From: RGIG8775 sp045612185
GTDB lineage: Bacteria; Bacillota; Clostridia; Oscillospirales; CAG-272
Assembly: GCA_045612185.1 (NCBI GenBank)
Contig: JAZKYO010000051.1
Coordinates: forward strand, 1 to 61,899
Length of the DNA: 61,899 nt
Reading direction: 5' to 3'
Shown here: positions 50,414 through 58,821 of the stretch, piece by piece
Layout: each line of letters starts with the position of its first letter
Position numbering within the stretch: the stretch's first letter is position 1
Notes under the pieces: generated by a model
The model's database searches: none
What the model saw: only the letters and a program-made list of their open reading frames with translations
What the model was told of the DNA's origin: nothing
Program-made: the position numbers and the translations under genes

Positions 50414-51892
50414 ATGAGTTATGTTGAATTCGACAACACTTTTGAGAGCGGTGTCAATATTAAAGTCGTAGGTGTCGGCGGCGGCGGAAATAACGCCGTT
50501 GAAAGAATGATCGCTTCAAAAGTTCCCGGAGTTGAGTTTATTTCTATAAATACCGACGTTCAGGTTCTTAATAAATCCAGCGCAACCAAGCCCCTTGCTA
50601 TCGGTGGAAAGCTTACCAAGGGATTTGGCGCGGGCGCTAACCCCGAAATCGGTCAGAAAGCGGCTGAGGAGTCTATAGATGAGATCAGAGAAATGCTTAA
50701 CGGTGCGGATATGGTGTTCATTACCGCAGGTATGGGCGGCGGAACAGGTACGGGAGCAGCTCCCGTTGTTGCTCGCGCGGCTAAGGAGATGGGCATTCTC
50801 ACAGTAGCTATCGTAACAAAGCCTTTTGCCTTTGAGGGTAGAAGCAGAATGGCTAAGGCAGAGAAGGGTATCGCCGAGCTCAGACAGTACGTTGACGCTA
50901 TCGTAGTTATTCCCAACGAGAGACTTAAGCAGGTGTCCGATACTCGCATTACTCTCGCCAACGCTTTTGAAATTGCGGACGACGTCCTCAGACGAGGCGT
51001 TCAGAGTATCTCCGAGCTTATTAACGGCGCGGCATACATAAACCTTGACTTTGCTGACGTTACCTCGGTTATGAAGGACGCAGGCTACGCTCACATGGGT
51101 GTAGGTACTTCCAAGGGTAAGGATAAGGCAGAGGCTGCGGCTCGTATGGCTATTTCCAGCCCGTTGCTTGAGACCTCTATCAGCGGTGCTACCGGTATTC
51201 TTATCAATATTACCGCGTCTCCTGATATTCAGCTTGAAGATATCGATATTGCTTCTACGATGATCTCCAACGAGGCAAGCGAGGACGCTAACGTTATCTG
51301 GGGTGTTGCCTTTGACTCATCTCTTGAGGATGACGAAATGAAGATTACCATTATCGCCACGGGATTTGATAAGAAGCCAGGCGAGGAACCTGTTCCTGCT
51401 GCACAGCCCGCTTATCAGCCCGCTCAGGCCCAAGGTTACGCGCCTGCACAGGGCTACGCTCCCGCACAGGGCTACGTTCCCGCACAGGGCTACGCTCCCG
51501 CTCAGGGATACGCTCCTGCTCAGGGATACGTTCCCGCACAGGGCTACGTTCCCGCTCAGAGCTATGCTCCCGCTCAGAACTATGCTCCGGTACAGCCCGT
51601 TGCTCCGGTACAGCCCGAGGCACCCGTTCAGGAGGCTCAGGTGGAGGTTGCTCCCGTTGAAGTGGCACTCGCTGAGGCTGTTCCTGCGGAAGCAGCTACC
51701 GTTGAAGCGGAAGCGGTTGTTGAGCCTGCGATTGAGGAGGTTGAAGAGGTTGAAGAAACCACTCTCGAGCTTGAGGAAATCGTTGAAGAGCATGAGGAAG
51801 AGAAAAAGCCTGAGGAAACTCCCAAGACAGTAAAGATTGACAGCGGAAATATAGATTTCGGTAACATATGGGGAGCTTTTAATAAAGGCTGA
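50414..51892 (+). CDS. ftsZ: Cell division protein FtsZ with a repeat-bearing linker
   Basis: 492 residues from ATG 50414 after GGAGG, against about 350-390 in most Firmicutes. The GTPase core is normal: VGVGGGGNNAV, GMGGGTGTGAAP (106-117), T7 loop NLDFADVTSVM. The core ends near residue 320. Residues 336-397 are a linker of hexapeptide repeats (APAQGY and variants), then an acidic stretch to about 470, and the tail TVKIDSGNIDFGNIWGAFNKG split over its end. The usual binding peptide (DIPxFLR type) for FtsA and SepF is not present. FtsZ forms the division ring; binding partners may differ here. Confidence 0.97.
   Translation: MSYVEFDNTFESGVNIKVVGVGGGGNNAVERMIASKVPGVEFISINTDVQVLNKSSATKPLAIGGKLTKGFGAGANPEIGQKAAEESIDEIREMLNGADMVFITAGMGGGTGTGAAPVVARAAKEMGILTVAIVTKPFAFEGRSRMAKAEKGIAELRQYVDAIVVIPNERLKQVSDTRITLANAFEIADDVLRRGVQSISELINGAAYINLDFADVTSVMKDAGYAHMGVGTSKGKDKAEAAARMAISSPLLETSISGATGILINITASPDIQLEDIDIASTMISNEASEDANVIWGVAFDSSLEDDEMKITIIATGFDKKPGEEPVPAAQPAYQPAQAQGYAPAQGYAPAQGYVPAQGYAPAQGYAPAQGYVPAQGYVPAQSYAPAQNYAPVQPVAPVQPEAPVQEAQVEVAPVEVALAEAVPAEAATVEAEAVVEPAIEEVEEVEETTLELEEIVEEHEEEKKPEETPKTVKIDSGNIDFGNIWGAFNKG
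51419..51604 (+). repeat. 18-bp in-frame tandem repeats in ftsZ
   Basis: Units like GCTCCCGCACAGGGCTAC encode A-P-A-Q-G-Y. About nine to ten copies, with synonymous drift between them (CAG/CAA, GCT/GCG, TAC/TAT and GTT), so the peptide is conserved more than the DNA. Confidence 0.9.
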
Positions 51893-51982
51893 TAAATAAC
51901 AGATTTCGGGCATTGTTCTTTCGAGCTTGCCCGAATTCTGCGTTAATAACAGAAGTTAAAACAAAGAAAACGAGTTGCAAAA

Positions 51983-52720
51983 ATGGAAAATTTAAGCCTC
52001 TGGGGGGCTATTGTCAATACGATTGCCGTCATCGGCGGCTCAAGTGTGGGACTTTTAATACACTATTTTGCCTTGACAAGAAACAAAAGTGGTGATGCTG
52101 CGACTGTCGAATATGGAATTGGAAAAAAGCTGTCTGACGCTGTTATGATAGGCGTTGGGTTGTGTACCATTCTCATCGGTGTCCAAGGCGCTATAAAGGC
52201 TCAGAACGTGTTGGTGTGCATAATATCAATAGTTTTGGGCGCGGTAGTCGGCACTTTGCTTGACCTTGACCGCAATATAACCCGCTTGGGTAATTTTATT
52301 GAAAAGAAAACAAAAAACAAACTTGGAAACGTGTCTCAGGGATTTGTCAGTGCCAGCCTGCTGTTTTGTGTAGGCGCAATGGCGGTGACAGGGCCTCTTG
52401 ACAGCGGTTTGACGGGGGACCACTCAACACAGTACGCAAAGTCTGTGCTCGATTGCATTTCGTCAGTGGTTTTTGCTTCGTCAATGGGATTCGGAGTAAT
52501 GCTTTCGGCGCTGTTTGTCCTTGTTTATCAGGGCTCTATAACGCTTTTGGCTGAATGGATTCAGCCCTATCTCGGCGAAGCTGTTATTACCGAGATGACG
52601 GCTGTCGGATCGCTTCTGATAATAGGAATCGGTCTTAACCTTATTGGCGTTACCAAAATAAAGCTTATGAACTATATTCCCGCAATATTTTTTCCGATTC
52701 TGCTGTTTGTTTTTATGTAA
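51983..52720 (+). CDS. DUF554 family membrane protein
   Basis: 245 residues, about seven hydrophobic helices. GAIVNTIAVIGGSSVGLLI at the start and GLCTILIGVQGAIKA, CVGAMAVTGPLDSGLTGDHS and SVVFASSMGFGVMLSA are typical of DUF554 (YdfK type). The function of the family is unknown; a transporter role has been guessed. It follows ftsZ by about 90 bp that contain a hairpin (TTCGGGCA/TGCCCGAA) without a T-tract. Confidence 0.9.
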   Translation: MENLSLWGAIVNTIAVIGGSSVGLLIHYFALTRNKSGDAATVEYGIGKKLSDAVMIGVGLCTILIGVQGAIKAQNVLVCIISIVLGAVVGTLLDLDRNITRLGNFIEKKTKNKLGNVSQGFVSASLLFCVGAMAVTGPLDSGLTGDHSTQYAKSVLDCISSVVFASSMGFGVMLSALFVLVYQGSITLLAEWIQPYLGEAVITEMTAVGSLLIIGIGLNLIGVTKIKLMNYIPAIFFPILLFVFM

Positions 52721-52743
52721 AATATATTTTAACGGATGGAATT

Positions 52744-54087
52744 ATGAAAAGAGTAAACTTGATACTGTTGCTTCTCGCACTGTTATGTGCGGCGTGCGCT
52801 TTTGTCGGCTGTGGCGGCGAGCCATACGACACGTCTGACAGTTCTTCATCGAATTCCAATAAATATGATTTGTCAGATGAATGCTTTATATTTGAAAGCT
52901 ATAACGTTGTAAAAAAAGGTCCGACGGAAAGCGGAGAGAATTTTTCGGTTTTCTCGGCAAATATACTTGAAATTTACGGTAGATGTATAACTTCGGCTGA
53001 CGAGCTAAACGCGTACGTAGAGCTTTATGATAACAAGGGCGAAAGACTCGCCAATTACAGACTTTCGGAAACCGGTGATGTTGATAAAAACGAGCAGTTT
53101 GTGCTTAGGGTAGATATTTCGGACGAAACGGCTGAAAAGTTTTGCGTCGTCAAGGTCAGATATGAGGGCGTCGCTATAAAGCGAGTTTACCGAGTTGAAG
53201 AGCTTTTCCGCAACGTTACCTTTGTTTACAACAACGACGAGCCTTCAAAGATGATCGTGGTTAAAAAAGGCACGAAACTGGAGTTTCCCGCGGTACCTCA
53301 AAGAGACGGATATATATTTACCGCATGGTATACAGACCCCTCTTGTACCGAAATGTTCGATTTTGAAAGCATGAAGATTTCGGACGACCTTGAACTTTAC
53401 GCCGGTTATATGCTTGATTACTTGGTGATGAGTAACCGAGTGTCGGAAATTTCCAACGAGTCGATAGTAAAAATCAGGACTAAAAGCTATTCCTCTGTTT
53501 TGTGGGGAATGGTTGAGGTTACTTCGCACGAGAAAGAAGGGGAGGGCGTTATAATCGAGGACAACGCCGGTTATTATTACGTATTGACCACCAACGATCT
53601 TGTGGAAAAGAGAAAAGGATATGAGAGCGTGTCGTACACGGTTACCGATCATTTCGGAAACGAGTACAGCGCCACGCTTAAGCATAGCGGCGTAACCTAT
53701 AATTTGGGGGTTTTGTACTTCGAAAAGAACCCTGATTTTCCCATTGATGTGGTGGAATTGTCTGATAAGACACCCTCATTAAACGATGACATTGCGTCGG
53801 TTACGCTTCTTAACGGAATTTATTATCCGCATTTTGGCAAGGTTTTGGGCTTCGAGATAATTAAGCATAAAAACTCGGGTTCAAATGCCAATGATAATAA
53901 TTATGATATGATGGTGCACAATTCGCGTGCGGACCGTGAGGTTACGGGAAGACCTGTGTTTGATATGAACTTAAAGCTTGTCGGAATTCAGTGCGGAACG
54001 CTTACAAACGACGAGGTTTCGTTTGAAAATCCTCACGTGATACCATGGAGCGTTATCAAAAAGTACATAGACGCTTACGGACTGTAA
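52744..54087 (+). CDS. Lipoprotein with InlB repeat and a degenerate trypsin-like domain
   Basis: 447 residues. Signal peptide with lipobox ending at C23 (FVGC), then a Ser/Asn linker. Residues about 35-150 are a beta domain. About 158-224 is an InlB_B/Flg_new repeat (FVYNNDEPSKMIVVKKGTKL, then GYIFTAWYTDPSCTEMFDF). About 230-447 follows the HtrA/trypsin pattern: EGVIIEDNAGYYYVLTTNDLV, YNLGVLYFEK, EVTGRPVFDMNLKLVGIQCG. All three catalytic positions are changed: His to D285, Asp to N320, Ser to T401. It is thus probably a cell-surface binding protein. It ends with a terminator. Confidence 0.82.
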   Translation: MKRVNLILLLLALLCAACAFVGCGGEPYDTSDSSSSNSNKYDLSDECFIFESYNVVKKGPTESGENFSVFSANILEIYGRCITSADELNAYVELYDNKGERLANYRLSETGDVDKNEQFVLRVDISDETAEKFCVVKVRYEGVAIKRVYRVEELFRNVTFVYNNDEPSKMIVVKKGTKLEFPAVPQRDGYIFTAWYTDPSCTEMFDFESMKISDDLELYAGYMLDYLVMSNRVSEISNESIVKIRTKSYSSVLWGMVEVTSHEKEGEGVIIEDNAGYYYVLTTNDLVEKRKGYESVSYTVTDHFGNEYSATLKHSGVTYNLGVLYFEKNPDFPIDVVELSDKTPSLNDDIASVTLLNGIYYPHFGKVLGFEIIKHKNSGSNANDNNYDMMVHNSRADREVTGRPVFDMNLKLVGIQCGTLTNDEVSFENPHVIPWSVIKKYIDAYGL

Positions 54088-54101
54088 ATATAGCTTAAAC
54101 C

Positions 54102-54134
54102 AAAAGGAAGCCAACGTTATTGGCTTCCTTTTTT
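54102..54134 (+). terminator. Terminator of the lipoprotein gene
   Basis: AAAAGGAAGCCAA, loop CGTTA, TTGGCTTCCTTTTTT. Confidence 0.95.
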
Positions 54135-54140
54135 GCGTAA

Positions 54141-54176
54141 AAATAAATCGCCGTTTGACAACAGTCAAACGGCGAT
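54141..54176 (-). terminator. Terminator of rplJ-rplL
   Basis: Minus strand: ATCGCCGTTTGAC, 4-nt loop, GTCAAACGGCGAT, then TTTATTTTT. So the rplJL transcript ends here without rpoB. Confidence 0.85.
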
Positions 54177-54233
54177 AATTTACCGTACAGCAGGTAAAAC
54201 TATACAAGTATGTGAGTTTGTAATTTAAATAAA

Positions 54234-54608
54234 TTACTTAAGCTCAACAGTAGCGCCAGCCTCTTCGAGCTGCTTCTTGAGAGCCTCAGCCTCTTCCTTT
54301 GTAGCGCCTTCCTTAACAGCCTTGGGAGCGGACTCAACAAGGCCCTTAGCGTCCTTAAGACCAAGACCTGTGATCTCACGTACAACCTTGATAACGTTAA
54401 GCTTGCCTGCGCCTGCAGATGCAAGAATAACGTCAAACTCTGTCTTCTCCTCAGCAGCGGGAGCAGCAGCTCCGCCTGCAACAGCAACAACTCCAACAGG
54501 AGCAGCTGCGGATACACCGAACTCTTCCTCTACAGCCTTAACAAGCTCGTTAAGCTCAAGGATTGTCAAACCTTTGATTTCTTCAATAATAGCTGCGATA
54601 TTAGCCAT
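54234..54608 (-). CDS. rplL: 50S ribosomal protein L7/L12
   Basis: 124 residues, the normal length. N-terminal dimer domain (IEEIKGLTILELNELVKAVEEEFGVSA), Ala-rich hinge, C-terminal factor-binding domain with KLNVIKVVREITGLGLKDAK. It is a stalk protein that recruits translation GTPases. GGAGG precedes the start. Strong codon bias. Downstream of rplJ as usual. Confidence 0.98.
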   Translation of the reverse strand: MANIAAIIEEIKGLTILELNELVKAVEEEFGVSAAAPVGVVAVAGGAAAPAAEEKTEFDVILASAGAGKLNVIKVVREITGLGLKDAKGLVESAPKAVKEGATKEEAEALKKQLEEAGATVELK

Positions 54609-54714
54609 TTTAGTAATCCTCCTAAATAATCAATATTGTTTAAATTTTATTTTGCGGTCTTTGGGGGAGCCGCACCCCTGATTTTAAGCAGCTAAGCTGC
54701 AAGTGTGAGCAAAA

Positions 54715-55239
54715 TTACTCTGCTGCGGGAGCTTCTTCTCCACCCTCTGCGTTCTTGTCCGCAATAGCCTTGATAGCATATGCGAAGTTGTAAAGAGGAG
54801 CCTGAATGCTTCCGAGGAACTTTGCGATAAGAACTTCCTTCGAGGGAATCTCAGCAAGAGCTTCAACGGTCTTTGCGTCGATAACAGCGCCGTCAACGTA
54901 ACCTGCGAGAATTGTGAAGGTCTCGATCTTCTCAGCGTATTCCTTAAGAACCTTTGCGGGAGCAACAGCGTCGTTCTCGCTTATAGCGATAGCTGTCATA
55001 CCTACAAGGTGCTGCTTCATTTCACCGAAGCCAACCTCATCACAAGCTCTGCCTGTAAGAGAATTCTTGATAACTCTGTACTTAACACCCGCCTCACGGA
55101 GAGCCTTACGCATCTTTGTGTCATCATCAACAGTGATACCCTGATAGTTAACGAGTACACCGCTTACAGAATTTCTGAGTTCTTCAGCAAGCTCAGCAAC
55201 GAGTTTCTTCTTCTGTTCAAGTATGGAATTGCTTGGCAT
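54715..55239 (-). CDS. rplJ: 50S ribosomal protein L10
   Basis: 174 residues. Starts MPSNSILEQKKKLVAELAEE; the rRNA-binding part LVNYQGITVDDDTKMRKALREAGV and the C-terminal helix for L7/L12 dimers are intact. L10 also binds its own leader to hold down expression of the operon. Highly biased codons. The usual upstream rplK-rplA pair is not here. Confidence 0.98.
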   Translation of the reverse strand: MPSNSILEQKKKLVAELAEELRNSVSGVLVNYQGITVDDDTKMRKALREAGVKYRVIKNSLTGRACDEVGFGEMKQHLVGMTAIAISENDAVAPAKVLKEYAEKIETFTILAGYVDGAVIDAKTVEALAEIPSKEVLIAKFLGSIQAPLYNFAYAIKAIADKNAEGGEEAPAAE

Positions 55240-55252
55240 TTTTGTTTTTCAC

Positions 55253-55400
55253 CTCCCAATGTGAAATACAGGATAAAAAAATCTTTCCTCCGAAAAGCAC
55301 AGCTCACGCAAGGAAAGATAAAAACTCAAATATAAAGTTAAATCTGTCCTCGGCAGGGAAGCTTGGCTTTTACGGAAACCTGCTGTCTTTGGATAACACG
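55253..55400 (-). ncRNA. Ribosomal protein L10 leader with attenuator
   Basis: On the minus strand, between the promoter and rplJ, the leader contains the conserved L10-leader core (CCAAAGACAGCAGGT... AAGCTTCCCTGCCGAGGA) and ends in a terminator hairpin ATCTTTCCT/AGGAAAGAT (55281-55319) with seven Ts (55275-55281). This is the known autoregulatory leader of rplJ-rplL: when L10-L12 is in excess it binds and favours termination. Confidence 0.93.
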
Positions 55401-55403
55401 GGA

Positions 55404-55432
55404 ATTATATCACAAACAGATTTATTTGTCAA
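55404..55432 (-). promoter_or_regulatory. Consensus sigma-A promoter of rplJ-rplL
   Basis: Minus strand: TTGACA (55432-55427), 17-nt spacer, TATAAT (55409-55404), with the extended TGTGA before it. Confidence 0.92.
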
Positions 55433-55471
55433 TAGGTTTTTGAAAAGTTTTTTTGATTTTTTTGAAATGTT

Positions 55472-56476
55472 TTACGCCATGGTTTCAAGCATCTTTTCGT
55501 TTACCTCATATTTGGTCTCGCCTCCGCTTGTAAAGGCTTTGAATTCATCAATCATATACTCCGCCATGCGGTGTACCTCGTCAGCCTGACTTCCCGCTAT
55601 ATGGGGCGTGAGATATACGTTTTCAAGCTCAAGCAGAGGATTTCCTTCTTGGATGGGTTCGGGGAAGGTTACGTCAAGAATAGCGGTTGCTTCGGGCTTT
55701 TCTTTCATTGCTCTTGCAAGGTCATCTTCAACAACCTGCGCGCCGCGTCCGGTGTTAAGGAAGGTAGCGTTGGGCTTCATAAGCTTGAAAAGCTCATAGT
55801 TAAGCATTCCCACGGTCTGGGGATTGTTAGCCAAATGATTGGAGATAATCTGACATTCGGAAAAAATTCGTTCAAGTGAGCAAAGCTCTACTCCGAGTCT
55901 GTCCGCCTTTTCCTGTGAGCAGAATGGATCGAAGGCAAGAACCTTGTGATTGTATGACTTCAGCATTTCGGCAACCATGCTTCCTATCATTCCCACTCCG
56001 ATAAGACCAACCTTGCAGCCGTAGTTGCCGGGACAGGACATAGAATACTCCTGTGCGGTCTTGCGTTGCTTTTTTGCCATAAGCGTGCAGGCACGGAAAA
56101 ATCCTTTGCAAGCGAGAATAATTTGCGCTACCGTATATTCTGCTACGGGCACGGCGTTTGCCGCCCACGCGCTGAAAATTTTTATACCGCGTTTCATAAA
56201 AGGTTTGGCAAACGTCTGCACTGAGCCCGCTGAATAAAACACTGCTTTGAGGGCAGGGAAACACTCCGCAATTTCTTCCTCAGTCATTTTTGGCATAGAC
56301 CAGGTGGAGAATATGTACTCAACCTCGGAAAACGCCTTGGGATTGGAGAGAACGTCCTCTTTTGTAAAGTGGTCTGTCAGAGCAAGCTCGGCAACTTTTG
56401 CCAAGGTGTTTTTAAGCTCTTCGGAGTACACGTAATCTACCTGGGACTTGTTGTTTGCTAAATAAATGCTTTTCAT
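55472..56476 (-). CDS. D-isomer-specific 2-hydroxyacid dehydrogenase
   Basis: 334 residues from ATG 56476 (MKSIYLANN), whose start overlaps the AraC stop by 4 bp. NAD-binding VGLIGVGMIGSMVAE and the catalytic set: an Asn-for-Arg-like region NTGRGAQVVEDDL (Arg present in TGRG), Glu in ILDVTFPEPIQEGNP and His in LTPHIAGSQ. It reduces a 2-oxoacid or oxidises a D-2-hydroxyacid; members near sugar genes often act on uronate-type acids. Coupled to and probably controlled by the AraC protein. Confidence 0.9.
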   Translation of the reverse strand: MKSIYLANNKSQVDYVYSEELKNTLAKVAELALTDHFTKEDVLSNPKAFSEVEYIFSTWSMPKMTEEEIAECFPALKAVFYSAGSVQTFAKPFMKRGIKIFSAWAANAVPVAEYTVAQIILACKGFFRACTLMAKKQRKTAQEYSMSCPGNYGCKVGLIGVGMIGSMVAEMLKSYNHKVLAFDPFCSQEKADRLGVELCSLERIFSECQIISNHLANNPQTVGMLNYELFKLMKPNATFLNTGRGAQVVEDDLARAMKEKPEATAILDVTFPEPIQEGNPLLELENVYLTPHIAGSQADEVHRMAEYMIDEFKAFTSGGETKYEVNEKMLETMA

Positions 56477-57297
56477 TGGTTTTCTCCTTTGTGCAGTTGT
56501 CTGTATTTTGAAGGGGTGTACCCCTCTTTTTTCTTGAAATATTTTGAAAAGTTGCTTGTGTCGGGAAAGCCGATTCTTGCGCTTATTTCCGATACTGACA
56601 TGGAAGTGTTGGTCAACAACTCCCTTGCCTCCGCAATTCTGCAAAGCATGCGGTAATTTTTTATGCTGTAACCGGTAACCTGCTTGTAGGCGTGTGCCAG
56701 ATAATATCGGCTGATATGAAATTCTTCTGCTAACTCTTCAAGTGTCTGCTCGCTTGACAAGTCGGTTTCGATTTTCTGTTTGATTTTCTGTATGGTTGAG
56801 AAAATGTTGTTATCGTCACACGGAAAAGCCGATGGCGCGTGTCTGTAAAGCGCAACCAATATGCACCGCAAAAGCGTTGAGGCGTTCTCGGAAAACTCCT
56901 TGTGCTTTGTGGTTGCCTCTTTAAGAAGCTCTTGAAGCATTTGTGACATAAGCGGCTCAATTTTTTCAATGTTTACGCAATGGCAGAAGTGGGTGGGACG
57001 GTTGGAGATTATCGACAGCAGCTTGTCACTTTTTATTTCCTGCTTGATAAGCGAGGGAATCAGGGAGATACAAAAACGCGAGAATTCCCGACTTTCAGCC
57101 GAGAAGGAATGCGTTTCAAAGTTGCTTACAAAAACCGCGGTAGGCTTGTCCACGAAATAATACTTATCATTTATATATACGTGTACCTTTCCTTTGGTGA
57201 TAAAGAATATCTGGTGAACGTTGTGGTGAACGTGCGGAGAAATTCCACTGTTGTTGTCAGAAAAAATAACGTGTTCAATTCCGCCAATGCAAGACAC
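56473..57297 (-). CDS. AraC-family transcriptional regulator
   Basis: 274 residues from GTG 57297 after AAGGGGG. N-terminal cupin domain (HVHHNVHQIFFITKGKVHVYIND) with metal-like His residues, C-terminal double helix-turn-helix (LEELAEEFHISRYYLAHAYKQV and VSEISARIGFPDTSNFSKYFKK, each split by a few residues from YTPSKYRQ). Divergent from the OYE-SDR-FAD operon, with an inverted repeat in the shared gap, so it likely controls both sides. Confidence 0.92.
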   Translation of the reverse strand: MSCIGGIEHVIFSDNNSGISPHVHHNVHQIFFITKGKVHVYINDKYYFVDKPTAVFVSNFETHSFSAESREFSRFCISLIPSLIKQEIKSDKLLSIISNRPTHFCHCVNIEKIEPLMSQMLQELLKEATTKHKEFSENASTLLRCILVALYRHAPSAFPCDDNNIFSTIQKIKQKIETDLSSEQTLEELAEEFHISRYYLAHAYKQVTGYSIKNYRMLCRIAEARELLTNTSMSVSEISARIGFPDTSNFSKYFKKKEGYTPSKYRQLHKGENQ

Positions 57298-57436
57298 GCT
57301 GTCACCCCCTTAACAATTTTTGCATATTCTATGATTCTGATATAAGTATATAACAAAAAGGAAAATTTGTACATAGCTTTTTTGATAAAAAGCAACTTTT
57401 ACCAAAAAAATCGCAAAAAAATTATAGAAATTATGC

Positions 57437-57465
57437 TTTTACACGTGTATAATATAATTGTAAAA
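57437..57465. promoter_or_regulatory. OYE operon promoter with an inverted-repeat operator
   Basis: TTTTACA (57437-57443) and TGTAAAA (57459-57465) flank overlapping TATAAT boxes (57448-57453 and 57453-57458). No good -35 box is seen, as in activator-dependent promoters. The repeat is a candidate binding site for the divergent AraC protein or another regulator. Confidence 0.5.
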
Positions 57466-57493
57466 ACTTGCTAAAAGAAAGGTGAATGACGTT

Positions 57494-58813
57494 ATGAATT
57501 ACTCGGTTCCGACTACAAGGAAGGATCTGGATAGGCTTTGTGCCGAGGCGGGGGCAACGCTTCCGTTTGCCGATAACGCGACCGCGTTGAACGCCCCGAT
57601 AACTATATTGAATAAAACCGTAAACAACCGTGTTGTTTATCAGGCAATGGAAGGCTGTGACGGCACGCGCGAGGGGGCGCCCGACGAGCTTACAATCCGC
57701 CGTTATATGCGCTTTGCTGAAGGCGGCGCGGGTATTATCTGGTTTGAGGCGACTGCCGTTATGGAAAACGGCAGAGCAAATCCAAGACAGATGTACATAA
57801 CCGAAAAGACACTTGACAGTTTTAAAAAGATAGTAAACGATATAAAGGAAAGGTGCCTGAAAACTAACGGATACGAGCCTGTCGTTATATGTCAGCTTAC
57901 ACATTCGGGAAGATACAGCAAGCCCGAGGGTGTTCCCGCACCGCTTATCGCTTACAACAACCCCATATTTGAAAAGGAAAATCCCATAGATAAAAGCAGA
58001 ATACTCACCGACGAACAGCTCGATGAAATTTCGGAGGCGCTTGTCGGAGGCGCGCTTCTTGCCGAAAAAGCGGGCTTTGACGGTGGAGATATAAAGTGCT
58101 GCCACAGATATCTGCTTTGTGAGCTTTTATCAGCGTATACCAGAGAGAACAGCCGTTACGGCGGAAGCTTCGAAAACCGCACAAGACTTGTGAGAGAAGC
58201 GGCGCAGGGCGCAATTTCCGCTTGCGGTAAGGACTTTATCGTTACAACCAGAATGAACGCCTACGACGGCTTTGAGTATCCCTACGGCTTTGGCGTAAAC
58301 GAGGGAGAGGGACTTAAGCCTGACTTCACCGAGGCAAAAATGCTGGCGCGTGAGCTTGTTCGCCTCGGAATGCCGCTTATCAATATAACCATGGGTAACC
58401 CCTACGTCAACCCCCACGTAAACCGTCCCTTTGCGCGCGGAACCTACGAGCATCCCGAGGCGCCCATTCTCGGTGTAAAACGTATGCTTGACGGCATCGC
58501 TGAGGTGGCTGCTGAAATAAAGGGAACGCCGGTTATAAGCTCCGGACTGAGCTATCTTGGCGCGGTGTCTCATAACGTCGTTGCCGCTTACGTAGAAGCG
58601 GAAAAATTTGCGTTTGCGGGCTACGGCAGAGAAACTCTCGCGTATCCCAATATCGCCAAGGACATCTGCACTGACAGCGTAGATCCCCAAAAGGTTTGCA
58701 TAGCTTGCGGGAAATGCAGTGAGATTATGAGAAAGCCTGGCGGAACTCCCGGGTGCGTAATCAGAGACGGAGAGGTGTACGCTCCTCTTTACAAAAAATT
58801 CTGTATGAACTGA
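57494..58813 (+). CDS. Old-yellow-enzyme-type NADH:flavin oxidoreductase
   Basis: 439 residues from ATG 57494, 9 bp after GAAAGGTG; an in-frame GTG at 57482 overlaps that site. FMN TIM barrel: YQAMEG near the start, CQLTHSGRYSKPEG, then DIKCCHRYLLCELLSAYTRE with YGGSFENRTR. The usual substrate-binding His pair is Lys-x-x-His here. The C-terminus has CIACGKC and a fourth Cys (PGGTPGC), the 4Fe-4S site of the 2,4-dienoyl-CoA reductase branch, but the second FAD/NADH domain of that branch is absent. It probably reduces an activated C=C bond with electrons from a partner. Confidence 0.9.
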   Translation: MNYSVPTTRKDLDRLCAEAGATLPFADNATALNAPITILNKTVNNRVVYQAMEGCDGTREGAPDELTIRRYMRFAEGGAGIIWFEATAVMENGRANPRQMYITEKTLDSFKKIVNDIKERCLKTNGYEPVVICQLTHSGRYSKPEGVPAPLIAYNNPIFEKENPIDKSRILTDEQLDEISEALVGGALLAEKAGFDGGDIKCCHRYLLCELLSAYTRENSRYGGSFENRTRLVREAAQGAISACGKDFIVTTRMNAYDGFEYPYGFGVNEGEGLKPDFTEAKMLARELVRLGMPLINITMGNPYVNPHVNRPFARGTYEHPEAPILGVKRMLDGIAEVAAEIKGTPVISSGLSYLGAVSHNVVAAYVEAEKFAFAGYGRETLAYPNIAKDICTDSVDPQKVCIACGKCSEIMRKPGGTPGCVIRDGEVYAPLYKKFCMN

Positions 58814-58821
58814 GGTGTATT

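Noticed and set aside
51419..51604. Regular repeats that could suggest a CRISPR array
   Set aside because: They are contiguous, 18 bp, in frame and without spacers.
51317..51913. Minus-strand Leu/Ser-repeat frame opposite the ftsZ linker
   Set aside because: It is the complement of the hexapeptide-coding repeats; the plus-strand frame is continuous with the FtsZ core.
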